A stretch of DNA of 64,000 nucleotides from CAZPRY01 sp964589175 (GTDB lineage Bacteria; Fidelibacterota; UBA2242). A model generated the notes under the pieces. That model worked only from the letters and a program-made list of their open reading frames with translations, had not been told where the DNA came from and searched no databases. Positions within the stretch are counted from its first letter, which is position 1; each line of letters begins with the position of its first letter. Below, one piece after another: positions 55,409 to 64,000 of this stretch. The stretch spans positions 4,515 through 68,514 of the forward strand of contig CAZPRY010000021.1 of NCBI GenBank assembly GCA_964589175.1, written 5' to 3'. A program made the translations under genes and the position numbers.

Positions 55409-56635
55409 TTAGTTGTTGATCGCCACAGCCGGATCCAGTGACGAGGCGCGTTTCGCCGGGCCCCATCCGGCAACCAGAGTGATAATTGAAATGATGATAA
55501 TGGTAATGACGGCAATCGGCGGATTTAATATGAGGACACCGACAAATTCTTCAATCGGCGCCTTATTGATGCCGAATATCAGTAGCATCGAAAACAGAAA
55601 ACCCGATATCGTACCTGCCGCAGCAATGGTGAAAGTTTCAATTAAATATTGAATCAGGATAACACGCTTTTTTGCACCGATCGCCCGCTTGACGCCGATT
55701 TCGGTAGTCCTCTCTTCCACGATCACATACATGATGTTGGCAATTCCAATCCCACCAACGATTAGAGTCATGACCCCGACAACGCCGAGAAAAATTGTAA
55801 ATCCGTTGAAGAACGTAAAGAGAAACTGGTCCATTTCGGTTGTGTCCCAGATCGGTAAGGCCTGGGTATCTTCTTCCGAAAAACGGTATTTCTTCGCCAT
55901 GGCCGCAATGATCGCCTGTTTCATCTGGTCGGTCTTATTGACATCTTTGGCCCTGGCAATCATGTTATTAACATAGCGGTCTCCGTAAATACTCAGATAG
56001 GTGGATGTAGGCATAAAAATGGCATCTTTATCGCGACCATTGTAGCTGCCGTCCTGCTCTTTGGCGACAATGACACCCACCACCGTAAATGGTGTGCCAT
56101 TGATATACATCAATTGGCCGACGGCATCTACTTCACCAAACATGGTTTTTTCGACCTCATTGCCGATAAAAACCACCCGGCGTCTTTTTTCCATATCAAG
56201 GGGATTAATGAACCGGCTGCCGGCGCGGGGCACCATATTGCGCATATCCCTGAATTCCGGCCATACCGCATTGATATTGAAATTCTGTTTTTTATCATTC
56301 ACTTTAACCGGCACATCCCGGGAATACTGGGGTGAAATATCAGCGATCAAAGGAACTTGATCCTTGAGATATTGAGCGTCTTCCTTGAAGAAATTCAAAT
56401 TGCGGCCTTTGGGGAAACCGCCGTAACTGATACTGGTGCGGCCGGCCCAGATCACACAGATCGATTCACCCATTCCATGCATGGTTTTGGATGTGCGGCC
56501 CTTAACCGCGTTTCCGAAAGTCAGCAGCAAAATCACGGAGGTGGTGCCCCAGAAAATCCCGAACAGCGTCAGGATGGTTCTGAGTTTTTGCTTGCTCAGT
56601 TCTCTGAATACCTGAACTATGTTCTTTAATAACAC
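55409..56635 (-). CDS. MacB-type ABC permease, first
   Basis: 408-aa permease paralogous to the next gene: N-terminal span (about 18-40, TILTLFGIFWGTTSVILLLTF), periplasmic MacB-like domain, and three C-terminal spans with VEERTTEIGVKRAIGAKK. Start is GTG 56635, with GGGAAA upstream. It lies 12 bases downstream of the adaptor gene. Together the two permeases would form the membrane part of an exporter driven by the ATPase at 53424. Confidence 0.92.
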   Translation of the reverse strand: MLLKNIVQVFRELSKQKLRTILTLFGIFWGTTSVILLLTFGNAVKGRTSKTMHGMGESICVIWAGRTSISYGGFPKGRNLNFFKEDAQYLKDQVPLIADISPQYSRDVPVKVNDKKQNFNINAVWPEFRDMRNMVPRAGSRFINPLDMEKRRRVVFIGNEVEKTMFGEVDAVGQLMYINGTPFTVVGVIVAKEQDGSYNGRDKDAIFMPTSTYLSIYGDRYVNNMIARAKDVNKTDQMKQAIIAAMAKKYRFSEEDTQALPIWDTTEMDQFLFTFFNGFTIFLGVVGVMTLIVGGIGIANIMYVIVEERTTEIGVKRAIGAKKRVILIQYLIETFTIAAAGTISGFLFSMLLIFGINKAPIEEFVGVLILNPPIAVITIIIISIITLVAGWGPAKRASSLDPAVAINN

Positions 56636-56647
56636 GCTGATTTCCCT

Positions 56648-57736
56648 TTATTGAATTTCCTTGGGCGGACGTTCCACCAAGAGATCGTCACTGGCGACGC
56701 CGGATTTTACTTCCGCGGTTATACCATCGCTGAGTCCGATCTCGATCAGACGTTTGGATATGGTTTTGGTGACCGGATCTTCGACTTCCACAAACACGGA
56801 ATCATTTTCAAATGTCAGTAATCTCTCCGGAATGGCGAGAACGTCTTCGACTTTATTTAAAATGATTTTTGCGTTGGCGGAGTAACCGGCACGCAGGTTA
56901 ACACCGCGATCATCAACAATTTTGATTTCAATGTCAAAAACTGTGGCATTGTTTTCCTTGCGCGCCTTCGGTGAAATACGGATCACTTTGCCCTGAATTG
57001 ATTTTCCGGGCAATGCGCCGATTTCCAGCTCCGCCAAAACCCCGACGCTGACCTTGCCCACATCAATTTCATCTATGGTTCCGCGGAAGATCAGGCTTTT
57101 CATATCAGCCAGGGTGAACAGCGCAGTGCCTTGCTGATAGGAGGTCAATGGCACGACCGGATCGCCGATATTGACGAATTTTTCCAGAACCGTTCCGGTA
57201 ATCGGTGATTTGACCACAGACTCAACTTTACCGGCATGTCCTTTTTCAATCAACGATAACATGTCTTTACTTAAAGCCTGTTGCAGCTTGGCCTGATCGT
57301 ATTTCAATTTGATGTTTTCAGAGGACTCTTCCGACACCAGATTTTTACTGAGCAGTTCCTGATTACGATCGTATTGCAGCTCGGCGTTTTTCAATTCCAC
57401 TTCCTTCATCTCCAGATCCCGTCTGGCTTCGGTCAATTCACGCGGCGTCGGGTCCGGTGAGATTTTAACCATCAAATCGCCTTTTTCAACCCGGTCGCCG
57501 ACATCCACAAATCGCTGGACAACAATGCCGGGAATTTTGGATTTGACCTGGATTTCATTTTCAGGCGTAATCGTTCCGATCGCCAACGCCTCTTCGACAA
57601 TCGTTGCTCTCGACAGCTGAAGCGTTTTATACTCCTTATTATCGTCTGTTTTTTTATTGCTGAGCACCAGTCTGGTTACCAGGCCAAGTCCTATTAATAT
57701 TACGACAGCACCAATAATTATTTTTTTCACGTTCAC
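56648..57736 (-). CDS. MacA/HlyD-type periplasmic adaptor
   Basis: 362-aa membrane-fusion protein joining the ABC permeases to an outer-membrane channel. N-terminal anchor (about 4-24), split lipoyl domain (VKSKIPGIVVQRFVDVGDRVEKGDLMV and KSPITGTVLEKFVNIGDPV), a helical hairpin between them (about 100-175), and beta-barrel and membrane-proximal domains to the end. The start is GTG 57736 or, two codons on, GTG 57730; the ribosome site AGGGG favours the second slightly. First gene of the minus operon. No outer-membrane TolC gene is visible in the window. Confidence 0.92.
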   Translation of the reverse strand: MNVKKIIIGAVVILIGLGLVTRLVLSNKKTDDNKEYKTLQLSRATIVEEALAIGTITPENEIQVKSKIPGIVVQRFVDVGDRVEKGDLMVKISPDPTPRELTEARRDLEMKEVELKNAELQYDRNQELLSKNLVSEESSENIKLKYDQAKLQQALSKDMLSLIEKGHAGKVESVVKSPITGTVLEKFVNIGDPVVPLTSYQQGTALFTLADMKSLIFRGTIDEIDVGKVSVGVLAELEIGALPGKSIQGKVIRISPKARKENNATVFDIEIKIVDDRGVNLRAGYSANAKIILNKVEDVLAIPERLLTFENDSVFVEVEDPVTKTISKRLIEIGLSDGITAEVKSGVASDDLLVERPPKEIQ

Positions 57737-57881
57737 CCCTGCTTTTTTATTGTCTTGACTATAGATACGCTTTGGAGTTTTAGGTTGTCAATTTAATGGG
57801 TACAATTGACTTTTTTGAGCAAAATCACAAAAATCGGGGACGGCAATAGCATCGGTACAATCTAAAACGAATTAAATCCGG

Positions 57882-57902
57882 TTTTGGACACTGTGTTCAA
57901 AA
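57882..57902. promoter_or_regulatory. Palindromic upstream activator site
   Basis: Left arm TTTTGGACAC, one central T, right arm GTGTTCAAAA; nine of ten arm positions pair. It lies between two divergent exporter operons, about 75 bases upstream of a sigma-54-like promoter. That position and form suit an NtrC-type activator dimer, and such an activator is encoded at the end of the right-hand operon. Confidence 0.6.
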
Positions 57903-57965
57903 GCGGACATATCTTTAATCTCCAAAATATTCATAACCCCTTTACGAACAGGGCTTTGCTGCTTC

Positions 57966-57979
57966 GGCACGCTCCTTGT
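57966..57979 (+). promoter_or_regulatory. Sigma-54-like -24/-12 promoter
   Basis: GGCAC, five bases, then TTGT. Consensus for sigma-54 is TGGCAC-N5-TTGCA, so the -24 GG and spacing are right and the -12 is GT instead of GC. The start would fall near 57991, giving a very short leader that begins at the AAGGAG ribosome site of the adaptor gene at 58008. Confidence 0.55.
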
Positions 57980-58007
57980 CTACTGTAAACAAGGAGAAAA
58001 AGAAATT

Positions 58008-59252
58008 ATGGACAGAGAATTACCACAGGAATACTCCCGCCGCCGCAAGAGAATTCTGATTTTCAGGATCATTTCAGGAATCGTCGCACTTGTCGTCGCT
58101 CTCTGGCTGCTCAGAATTGGGTTGAATCCCGCGCTACGGCGTTCGCAGATCCGAATCGCCACTGCCGAGATCGGTGAAATCGAAGATGTACTCAGTGCCC
58201 AGGGCATTGTCGTACCGGAATTTGAGAAGGTGATCACCTCCCCGATCGAATCCAAAATTCTGCAAATTTATCTCAAGACCGGCGAACAGGTCCCCCGCGG
58301 TACCGCCATCCTGGAACTGGATCGGACAAATCTCCAGGCGGAACTGGATCAGCAGAACGACGAACTTGCCCTGAAAATAAACCGCAAAACGCAGCTGCAA
58401 CTCACGGTCGAAAGATCGCTGATCGATCTGAAATCCCAGCACGATATCAAAGAACTGCGTATTCGCTTTCTGGAGTCACGCTTTGCAGTGCAGGAACAGC
58501 TGCTGGAGATCGGCGTCGGTATCCAGGAGGAAATGGACCAGGCGCGGCTCAACCTCGAAATCGCCCAACGTGAATTGCAGCAGCTCGAAGAGCATATCAA
58601 TAACGCGGAGAAGTCCCTGATTTCCAATCTCACGGAGCTCGATCTCGACATCCAGATCCAGAAGAAAACAGTCAACACCCTGATCCGCCAGTTGCAGCAG
58701 GCGGAAGCCCGTTCCGACCGTGATGGGGTTCTCACCTGGGTTCCGGATGACATCGGCGCCAGCGTCCAGCCCGGAGAAGTCATCGCCCGTATCGCCGATC
58801 TGAACAGCTATCTTGTCGAAGCCCGGATTTCCGAGATTCACGCCGCCCGGCTGGAAACCGGCATGCCGGTAAAAGTGGAAATCAATGAGGAGTACCTCGG
58901 CGGCCGGATCAGCTCCATCAATCCGAAGATCGAAAACGGCATCATTACATTTATGGTGGAACTCGATGAGAAAACCGATACCCGGCTGCGCCATAATCTG
59001 CGAACCGACGTATCGGTCATCACTGAGCGGAAAAGCGATATCGTCCGGCTGAAGAACGGTCCCTTCGTCAACGGTCCCGGGATTCAGGATATTTTCGTCG
59101 TGAGGGGTGACCGGGCGCAGCGCCGCACGGTCCGGATCGGAAGTACCAATCTCGATTTTGTCGAGGTGCTGGAGGGGCTCCAGGCGGGCGAACAGGTCAT
59201 CATCTCCGATATGGAACATCAACTGCATCGCCGAGAAATCTCATTCAAATGA
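58008..59252 (+). CDS. HlyD-type periplasmic adaptor, second system
   Basis: 414-aa membrane-fusion protein: membrane anchor (about 18-40), split lipoyl domain (TSPIESKILQIYLKTGEQVPRGTAIL and DGVLTWVPDDIGASVQPGEVI), a long coiled-coil hairpin (about 108-240) and beta-barrel domain. It is longer-hairpinned than the adaptor at 56648 and only distantly similar. ATG 58008 has AAGGAG upstream. It heads a plus-strand operon with ATPase, two permeases and a sigma-54 activator, and is preceded by a sigma-54-like promoter and palindromic activator site. Confidence 0.92.
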   Translation: MDRELPQEYSRRRKRILIFRIISGIVALVVALWLLRIGLNPALRRSQIRIATAEIGEIEDVLSAQGIVVPEFEKVITSPIESKILQIYLKTGEQVPRGTAILELDRTNLQAELDQQNDELALKINRKTQLQLTVERSLIDLKSQHDIKELRIRFLESRFAVQEQLLEIGVGIQEEMDQARLNLEIAQRELQQLEEHINNAEKSLISNLTELDLDIQIQKKTVNTLIRQLQQAEARSDRDGVLTWVPDDIGASVQPGEVIARIADLNSYLVEARISEIHAARLETGMPVKVEINEEYLGGRISSINPKIENGIITFMVELDEKTDTRLRHNLRTDVSVITERKSDIVRLKNGPFVNGPGIQDIFVVRGDRAQRRTVRIGSTNLDFVEVLEGLQAGEQVIISDMEHQLHRREISFK

Positions 59253-59269
59253 AGCAAAAAGAGGCAAGT

Positions 59270-59932
59270 ATGATCACACTCAATAACATCGACAAGGTCT
59301 ATCGCACCGAAAAGATTGAAACCCTGGCGCTGAAGGATATCAATCTCGAGATTCCCAAAGGCGAATTTCTCTCGATAATGGGTCCCTCGGGCTGCGGAAA
59401 GAGCACCCTCCTGAATATCATGGGCTTGCTCGATCTGCCAACCAAAGGAGCCGTTGAGATTGAAGGTCAGGCAATCGGCCATTTGAGCGATAAGAAACTG
59501 GCGCATCTACGCAACCAGAAGATCGGTTTTGTGTTCCAGAGTTTTCACCTGATCCATGATTTATCGGTCGTGGACAACGTAGAAATCCCGTTGCTCTACC
59601 GCCGCCTGTCCGGTTCCCAGCGCCGCAAACGCGCACTCGCCGCTCTCGAAAGAGTCGGGTTGTCGGCGCGCACCCGGCATTTCCCCAGCCAACTCTCCGG
59701 CGGTCAGCGGCAGCGCGTCGCCATTGCACGGGCCATCGCCTGCAGTCCCGAAGTCATTCTCGCCGACGAACCGACCGGTAACCTCGACAGCAATATGGGA
59801 CAGGAGATCATCGACATCCTGATGCAGCTCAATCGCGAGGGCAGCACCATCGTAATGGTCACCCATGATGAACGGATCGCCAGGCAGACCGCCCGGATCG
59901 TGCGCTTGTTCGACGGCAGCCAGGTATATTAG
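59270..59932 (+). CDS. ABC transporter ATPase, second system
   Basis: 220-aa MacB/LolD-type ATPase: Walker A GPSGCGKST, Q-loop FVFQSFHLIHD, signature LSGGQRQRVAIARAI, Walker B VILADEPTGNLD, H-loop MVTHD. Start taken at ATG 59270, because AGAGG stands six bases upstream. An in-frame ATG at 59249 overlaps the adaptor stop in an ATGA and may contribute by coupling. It drives the two permeases that follow, the first 12 bases downstream. Confidence 0.94.
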   Translation: MITLNNIDKVYRTEKIETLALKDINLEIPKGEFLSIMGPSGCGKSTLLNIMGLLDLPTKGAVEIEGQAIGHLSDKKLAHLRNQKIGFVFQSFHLIHDLSVVDNVEIPLLYRRLSGSQRRKRALAALERVGLSARTRHFPSQLSGGQRQRVAIARAIACSPEVILADEPTGNLDSNMGQEIIDILMQLNREGSTIVMVTHDERIARQTARIVRLFDGSQVY

Positions 59933-59944
59933 GAGGCATGCATC

Positions 59945-61198
59945 ATGATCAGGAACTACTTTAAAATTGCCATAAAAGTGCTGCTGCGTCACAAACTGTT
60001 TACATTCATCAGCCTATTCGGAATCAGTTTCACATTGCTGGTTCTGGTGGTGCTGAGCTCCTTTATCGACCATGCGATTAGTCCCAACCCTCCCGAGAAG
60101 AAGCAGCGCCGGATTCTCTCCACAACCTATTACAAGATGCGCACGAAATCCGGCGGCACAATCGCCGGCCCCATGGTCAGTTACTATTTTCTCGATAAGT
60201 ATGTCCGGTCGATGGAAATCCCGGAGGCAATCTCCATCTCGAGTTTTCATAGCAATGTGATTGTCTATCACCAAAAACAAAAATTCACTTTTGCCTGCAA
60301 ATACTGCGACGGCAACTTCTGGGACATCATGGATTTTAACTTCATCGAGGGAAAGCCTTTTACTCAAACAGATGTCGCGAATATGCGTCCCGTGGCGATC
60401 ATCTCACGGGATACGCGGAACCTGTATTTTCAGGGCCGTGAAACCGTCGGCGAAAGTATGGACCTGAACGGCAAGACCTTCCGCATCGCCGGAGTTGTAG
60501 AGAATGTCTCTCTTTTGCGCATTCTTCCCTACGCCGACGTCTGGTTGCCGATTACGCAGATGAAAGCGGATCTGAACAAACAGAGTATTTCCAATGACAC
60601 CTTCCCCGGATTTTTCGCTCTGCTGCTGGCCCGGCAACGCTCTGACTTTCCACAGATCAAAGCCGAATATCGGCAACATCTGGGCGAGGTAGAATTTCTG
60701 GACGATCGTGTCGTGGAAATCCATGGCGGAGTCGAAACCTATTTCGAAACCCTGTCGCGGCTTTTTGTCGGAGGTTTTGAACAGAGCAACCGTAGTGGAT
60801 TGGTGATCGCCGTCTTTATTCTGATGCTGCTTTTTATGCTGCTGCCGGCTATCAATCTCGTGAATATCAACATCAGCCGGATCTACGAACGCTCGGCTGA
60901 GATCGGCATCCGCAAGGCGTTCGGCGCCTCCTCAGCTACGTTGATCAATCAATTCATCACGGAAAATGTGATCATCACCGCGATCGGCGGATTCCTGAGT
61001 CTGATTCTCGCCCTGATCGTCCTCCGGATCCTCAATCAGAGTGACATCATTCCCCACCTGCAATTACGCATCAACTGGCGAATATTTGCCGTAAGTCTCT
61101 TTATCACACTTGTTTTCGGGGTTTTCTCCGGTGTGATCCCCGCCTATCGAATGGCGCGCATGCAAGCAGCCGAAACTCTCCGCGGAGGTGAAAAATGA
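59945..61198 (+). CDS. FtsX/MacB-like ABC permease, second system A
   Basis: 417-aa permease: N-terminal span (about 15-40), periplasmic domain (about 45-275) and three C-terminal spans (about 285-405) with the family motif YERSAEIGIRKAFGASS. AGGAGG precedes ATG 59945. Its stop overlaps the start of the next permease in ATGA, indicating coupled translation of a heterodimer. Cargo is unknown. It diverges from the minus-strand permeases, so the two systems are old paralogues instead of a recent duplication. Confidence 0.92.
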   Translation: MIRNYFKIAIKVLLRHKLFTFISLFGISFTLLVLVVLSSFIDHAISPNPPEKKQRRILSTTYYKMRTKSGGTIAGPMVSYYFLDKYVRSMEIPEAISISSFHSNVIVYHQKQKFTFACKYCDGNFWDIMDFNFIEGKPFTQTDVANMRPVAIISRDTRNLYFQGRETVGESMDLNGKTFRIAGVVENVSLLRILPYADVWLPITQMKADLNKQSISNDTFPGFFALLLARQRSDFPQIKAEYRQHLGEVEFLDDRVVEIHGGVETYFETLSRLFVGGFEQSNRSGLVIAVFILMLLFMLLPAINLVNINISRIYERSAEIGIRKAFGASSATLINQFITENVIITAIGGFLSLILALIVLRILNQSDIIPHLQLRINWRIFAVSLFITLVFGVFSGVIPAYRMARMQAAETLRGGEK

Positions 61199-62394
61199 TC
61201 AAGCATATGTTTAAACTGATATGGCACCGCAAGCGCCGCAACCTTCTGATGATACTCGAAATCCTGATATGCTTTATTGTGCTTTTTGTTGTCTTCATTA
61301 CGGTGATTTTTCAGCTGAACAACTACCTGAAACCGCTCGGTTTCGATTATCACGATGTCTGGATGATTACGATGGATTGGCAAAACCAGGATCCCGAATC
61401 CGTGATCGCCACACTCGAACAGATCCGGACCGCTCTGGACGCCATCCCCGCGGTGGAGAGTCATGCCCTCTCAAACAGTCTCATGTTCATACCGACAGCG
61501 GTAAGCGGCGCTAAAGTAAAATACAACGGTGTAGAAATCTCAACCGAGTACCTGCGGGGCGGCGACGATTTCGCCGAGGTACTCCGCATCCCGATCCTCG
61601 CGGGCAGGTGGTTCACGGCTGAAGACGATATCAGTTACCGCCGGGCGCTGGTGATCAATCGCAAACTCGAAAAGGATTTATTCCGGGGGGAAAACGGGCT
61701 CGGTAAAATCATCACCGAGGATGAAGAAGAGTGTATCGTCGTAGGGATTATCAGCGATTTTCGCAATTCCGGCGAGCTGTCGCGTTCGAAAAAAATCGCC
61801 TTTGAAAGGATCAACCTGGATGCCGAAATCACCGGCTCCCATTTCGTTTCCGATAATTTCGGCAAACGAATTCTGATTCGTGTGAAACCCGGCACTACGA
61901 TGGACTTCGAGGAAAAATTGGTCGGCGCAATCTCCAGCGTCGCCAAAACCTTCACAATCCGGGCAACTACGATGGAACTGGCCCGGCAGAAATCCAACCG
62001 CACAAATGTTACCTTGCCGATCATCCTGGCAATTGTCTGCGGCTTTCTCATCATCAATGTCTCGCTGGGACTTTTTGGAATAATCTGGTACAATACCGGT
62101 AAACGGCGCCCGGAAATCGGGCTCAGACGCGCAATGGGGGCAACCGTCATAGATATTTACAAACAAATTGTCGGTGAATCGGTTGTACTGACGAGTATTG
62201 CCGTGGGGCTTGCCAGCCTGATCTGCCTGCAGCTGCCCCTGCTGAATCCCATCCCTTTCGTCGAAACCAAAGTTTACTATTGGGCCTGGCTGTCCAGTCT
62301 GGTCCTGATCTACCTGATTTCCGTTCTCTGTGCGGCCTATCCGGGAAAACTAGCCGCCGAAACCCAACCGGCCATGGCGTTACATGAAGAATGA
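61195..62394 (+). CDS. FtsX/MacB-like ABC permease, second system B
   Basis: 399-aa permease overlapping the previous stop by four bases (ATGA). N-terminal span (about 18-42), periplasmic domain (about 45-265), and three C-terminal spans (about 275-390) with TGKRRPEIGLRRAMGATV. It completes the second exporter with the ATPase at 59270 and adaptor at 58008. 165 bases then separate it from the activator gene; I see no strong terminator there. Confidence 0.92.
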   Translation: MIKHMFKLIWHRKRRNLLMILEILICFIVLFVVFITVIFQLNNYLKPLGFDYHDVWMITMDWQNQDPESVIATLEQIRTALDAIPAVESHALSNSLMFIPTAVSGAKVKYNGVEISTEYLRGGDDFAEVLRIPILAGRWFTAEDDISYRRALVINRKLEKDLFRGENGLGKIITEDEEECIVVGIISDFRNSGELSRSKKIAFERINLDAEITGSHFVSDNFGKRILIRVKPGTTMDFEEKLVGAISSVAKTFTIRATTMELARQKSNRTNVTLPIILAIVCGFLIINVSLGLFGIIWYNTGKRRPEIGLRRAMGATVIDIYKQIVGESVVLTSIAVGLASLICLQLPLLNPIPFVETKVYYWAWLSSLVLIYLISVLCAAYPGKLAAETQPAMALHEE

Positions 62395-62559
62395 TCCAGT
62401 AAAATCCGCCTTCGCTCTCGGAAACGCGATTACGATCATTCGGCAGCGATGACTCATTCGCCGCATTGTTGGACCGGAATTGTTTTTTAAAACTTACTCA
62501 TATTGTTAATTTAGGAATATTTAGATAGTGATCGTTTTCTGCAACATAGGAATAATTAC

Positions 62560-63939
62560 ATGCCTCCCGTCAAAATTCTGGTAATCGATGATGACGAAGC
62601 CGTCTGCGTATCGCTCGATCTCCTGTTGAGAAAAGCCGGTTATCTGGGCCTCACCGCCCATAACCCGGAGGACGGCCTGGAACAGGTTTTGAAACAGGAA
62701 CCAGGTGCCGTTATCCTGGATATGAATTTTTCCATGGATACTTCCGGTCAGGAAGGTTTGGAACTCCTCCGGCAGATCAGGCGCAAGCGGCCGCATCTGC
62801 CGGTCATCCTGATCACGGCCTGGGGATCGATTCCGCTCGCAGTCGAAGGCATGAAAGCCGGCGCCAGCGATTTTATCAACAAGCCCTGGAATAACGAGCA
62901 TCTGCTGCGCTCCCTGCAAACGGCTTTAAAACTCACCCCTGTAACAGATCAGAGCCCGAAAGTCCTATCGCGCCAACAACTCAACCGCGACTACAATTTT
63001 GAGAAGCTGATCGGTGAGACCCCCGCGTTTTTGCAGATCCTCGAGACGATCGGAAAAGTCAGCGCCACGGACGCCTCGGTGCTGCTCTGCGGCGAGAGCG
63101 GCACCGGCAAAGAACTGATCGCCGAAGCCCTGCACAACAACAGTCCGCGCCGCAATTGCCCCTTCATCAAGGTCAACCTCAACGCCATCCCGGCCACACT
63201 TTTTGAGAGCGAGATGTTCGGGCACAAGCGCGGGGCATTCACGGATGCCAAAGCCGACCGTATCGGTCGCTTTCAGTTGGCCCACAAGGGCAGCATTTTT
63301 CTCGATGAGATCGGCGATCTCTCCCTGGCCAACCAGGTGAAAATGCTGCGGGTGCTGCAGGAGCAGAGCTTCGAGCCGCTTGGTTCCACGCAGACGCTAC
63401 GCGTGAATGTCCGGGTGATTTCAGCTACAAATAAAAAACTCCACGAACGGATCGCACAGGGCGCTTTCCGCGAGGACCTCTATTACCGCATCAACCTGAT
63501 CACGATTCAGCTGCCGGCTCTACGGGAACGGGCTGACGATATCCCGCTGCTCGTGCGGCATTTCATCGGCAATATCAAAACTATTTACCAGCGTGAAGAA
63601 CTCAGCGTCACGACGCGCGCCCTGAAATGGCTCAAGGATCTGCCCTGGCAGGGCAACATCCGCGAGCTGAAAAATCTCGTCGAACGCACCGTGCTCATCA
63701 CTCAAAAAGACGTCCTCGACCAGGAAGATTTCAACGATCAGCTGCAGGGCACCGCCCTGCGCGGCAGTTCCTCTCACCTTCCCCCGGTGGGCAGTATGAC
63801 GATTGAGGAGATGGAAGAAAAAATGATCCGGAAAGCGCTGGACTTTCACGCCCGTAATATCAGTAAAGTCGCGAAATCGCTCGGACTGAGCCGTGCCGCT
63901 CTGTATCGCCGCCTCGAAAAATACGGAATCCCGGTATGA
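62560..63939 (+). CDS. NtrC-family sigma-54 response regulator
   Basis: 459-aa regulator. Receiver domain (about 4-125) with phosphoacceptor Asp54 (VILDMN), Thr86 (LITAWGS) and Lys108 (INKPW). AAA+ domain (about 148-380) with Walker A GESGTGKE (178-185), Walker B IFLDEIGD (Asp249, Glu250) and a sigma-54 contact loop that reads GAFTDA (225-230), not the classical GAFTGA. Fis-type helix-turn-helix at the C terminus (about 425-457, NISKVAKSLGLSRAALYRRLEKYG). It probably binds the palindrome at 57882-57902 and activates the sigma-54 promoter at 57966, making the second exporter operon self-regulating. The partner histidine kinase is not in the window and may lie just downstream. Confidence 0.95.
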   Translation: MPPVKILVIDDDEAVCVSLDLLLRKAGYLGLTAHNPEDGLEQVLKQEPGAVILDMNFSMDTSGQEGLELLRQIRRKRPHLPVILITAWGSIPLAVEGMKAGASDFINKPWNNEHLLRSLQTALKLTPVTDQSPKVLSRQQLNRDYNFEKLIGETPAFLQILETIGKVSATDASVLLCGESGTGKELIAEALHNNSPRRNCPFIKVNLNAIPATLFESEMFGHKRGAFTDAKADRIGRFQLAHKGSIFLDEIGDLSLANQVKMLRVLQEQSFEPLGSTQTLRVNVRVISATNKKLHERIAQGAFREDLYYRINLITIQLPALRERADDIPLLVRHFIGNIKTIYQREELSVTTRALKWLKDLPWQGNIRELKNLVERTVLITQKDVLDQEDFNDQLQGTALRGSSSHLPPVGSMTIEEMEEKMIRKALDFHARNISKVAKSLGLSRAALYRRLEKYGIPV

Positions 63940-64000
63940 AACTACTGTCATGTCACTTGTAATATGACGTAATTATCATTAACTTTACCATAAGAACAAA

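Noticed and set aside
55395..55466. Upstream extension of the second MacB-type permease
   Set aside because: It overlaps the previous permease gene, and the ATG at 55394 gives the normal family N terminus.
57762..57791. TTGACA with TATCTA as a sigma-70 promoter for the minus-strand exporter
   Set aside because: The -35 is perfect but the -10 is poor at an 18-base spacing; not strong enough to annotate.

Overview
The window looks like part of a Gram-negative, xylan-degrading bacterium with a type IX secretion system (T9SS). At least seven secreted proteins end in the roughly 85-residue 'QNYPNPFNP...YDLLG...GIYLYQL...KKFVLLK' sorting domain. A TonB-dependent receptor is present without a SusD partner. 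This combination suggests the wider FCB group outside classical Bacteroidales (Ignavibacteria-, Calditrichota- or KSB1-like); the sequence does not fix the phylum. One run of 100 N (31274-31373), flanked by identical 55-nt ends, suggests a k=55 short-read assembly.

Layout. (1) 63-7547, plus strand: a PfkB-family kinase, a GH3 enzyme, a broken GxxExxY gene flanked by inverted repeats, a GH116-like glycosidase and a GPH-type sugar symporter. These form a cytoplasmic uptake and oligosaccharide-cleavage operon. (2) 36925 down to 7909, minus strand: a gene block of about 29 kb. It starts with a TonB receptor, then a parallel beta-helix protein, a three-module repeat protein, GH35, GH43, a CotH-kinase/lamin-tail protein, an SGNH esterase, a CE4 deacetylase, GH30, a double-GH10 xylanase, a second beta-helix paralogue, a GH120-like beta-helix enzyme and a GH10 xylanase. 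Most carry signal peptides and T9SS domains. (3) 38790-37759, minus: a LacI-family regulator. (4) 39432-50289, plus: GH115 alpha-glucuronidase, GH43 lipoprotein, PurU, a URO-D-fold methyltransferase-like protein, XylA, XylB and GalM. (5) 50357-53091, minus: HAD hydrolase, porin and DUF4956 membrane protein. (6) 53424-63939: two divergent MacA/MacB-type exporters. The right-hand one ends in a sigma-54 activator gene.

How the genes fit together. Secreted GH10, GH30, GH43, CE4 and SGNH enzymes would cut and deacetylate methylglucurono(arabino)xylan. The TonB receptor and GPH symporter would import oligosaccharides. GH115, GH43, GH116 and GH3 would finish them, and XylA/XylB would send xylose to the pentose phosphate pathway. 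A palindrome of form TTGAAnCGnTTCAA recurs upstream of the TonB block, of lacI and of the GH115 operon, so the LacI protein probably controls the regulon. PurU next to a URO-D-type protein, directly behind the alpha-glucuronidase, raises the speculative idea of one-carbon handling from the 4-O-methyl group of methylglucuronic acid.

The most promising undescribed elements are the paired beta-helix proteins (one in the gene slot where SusD would sit), the three-module secreted repeat protein with a 537-bp perfect internal repeat, the GH30 enzyme with its T9SS-type domain moved inside the protein, and the PurU/URO-D pairing.
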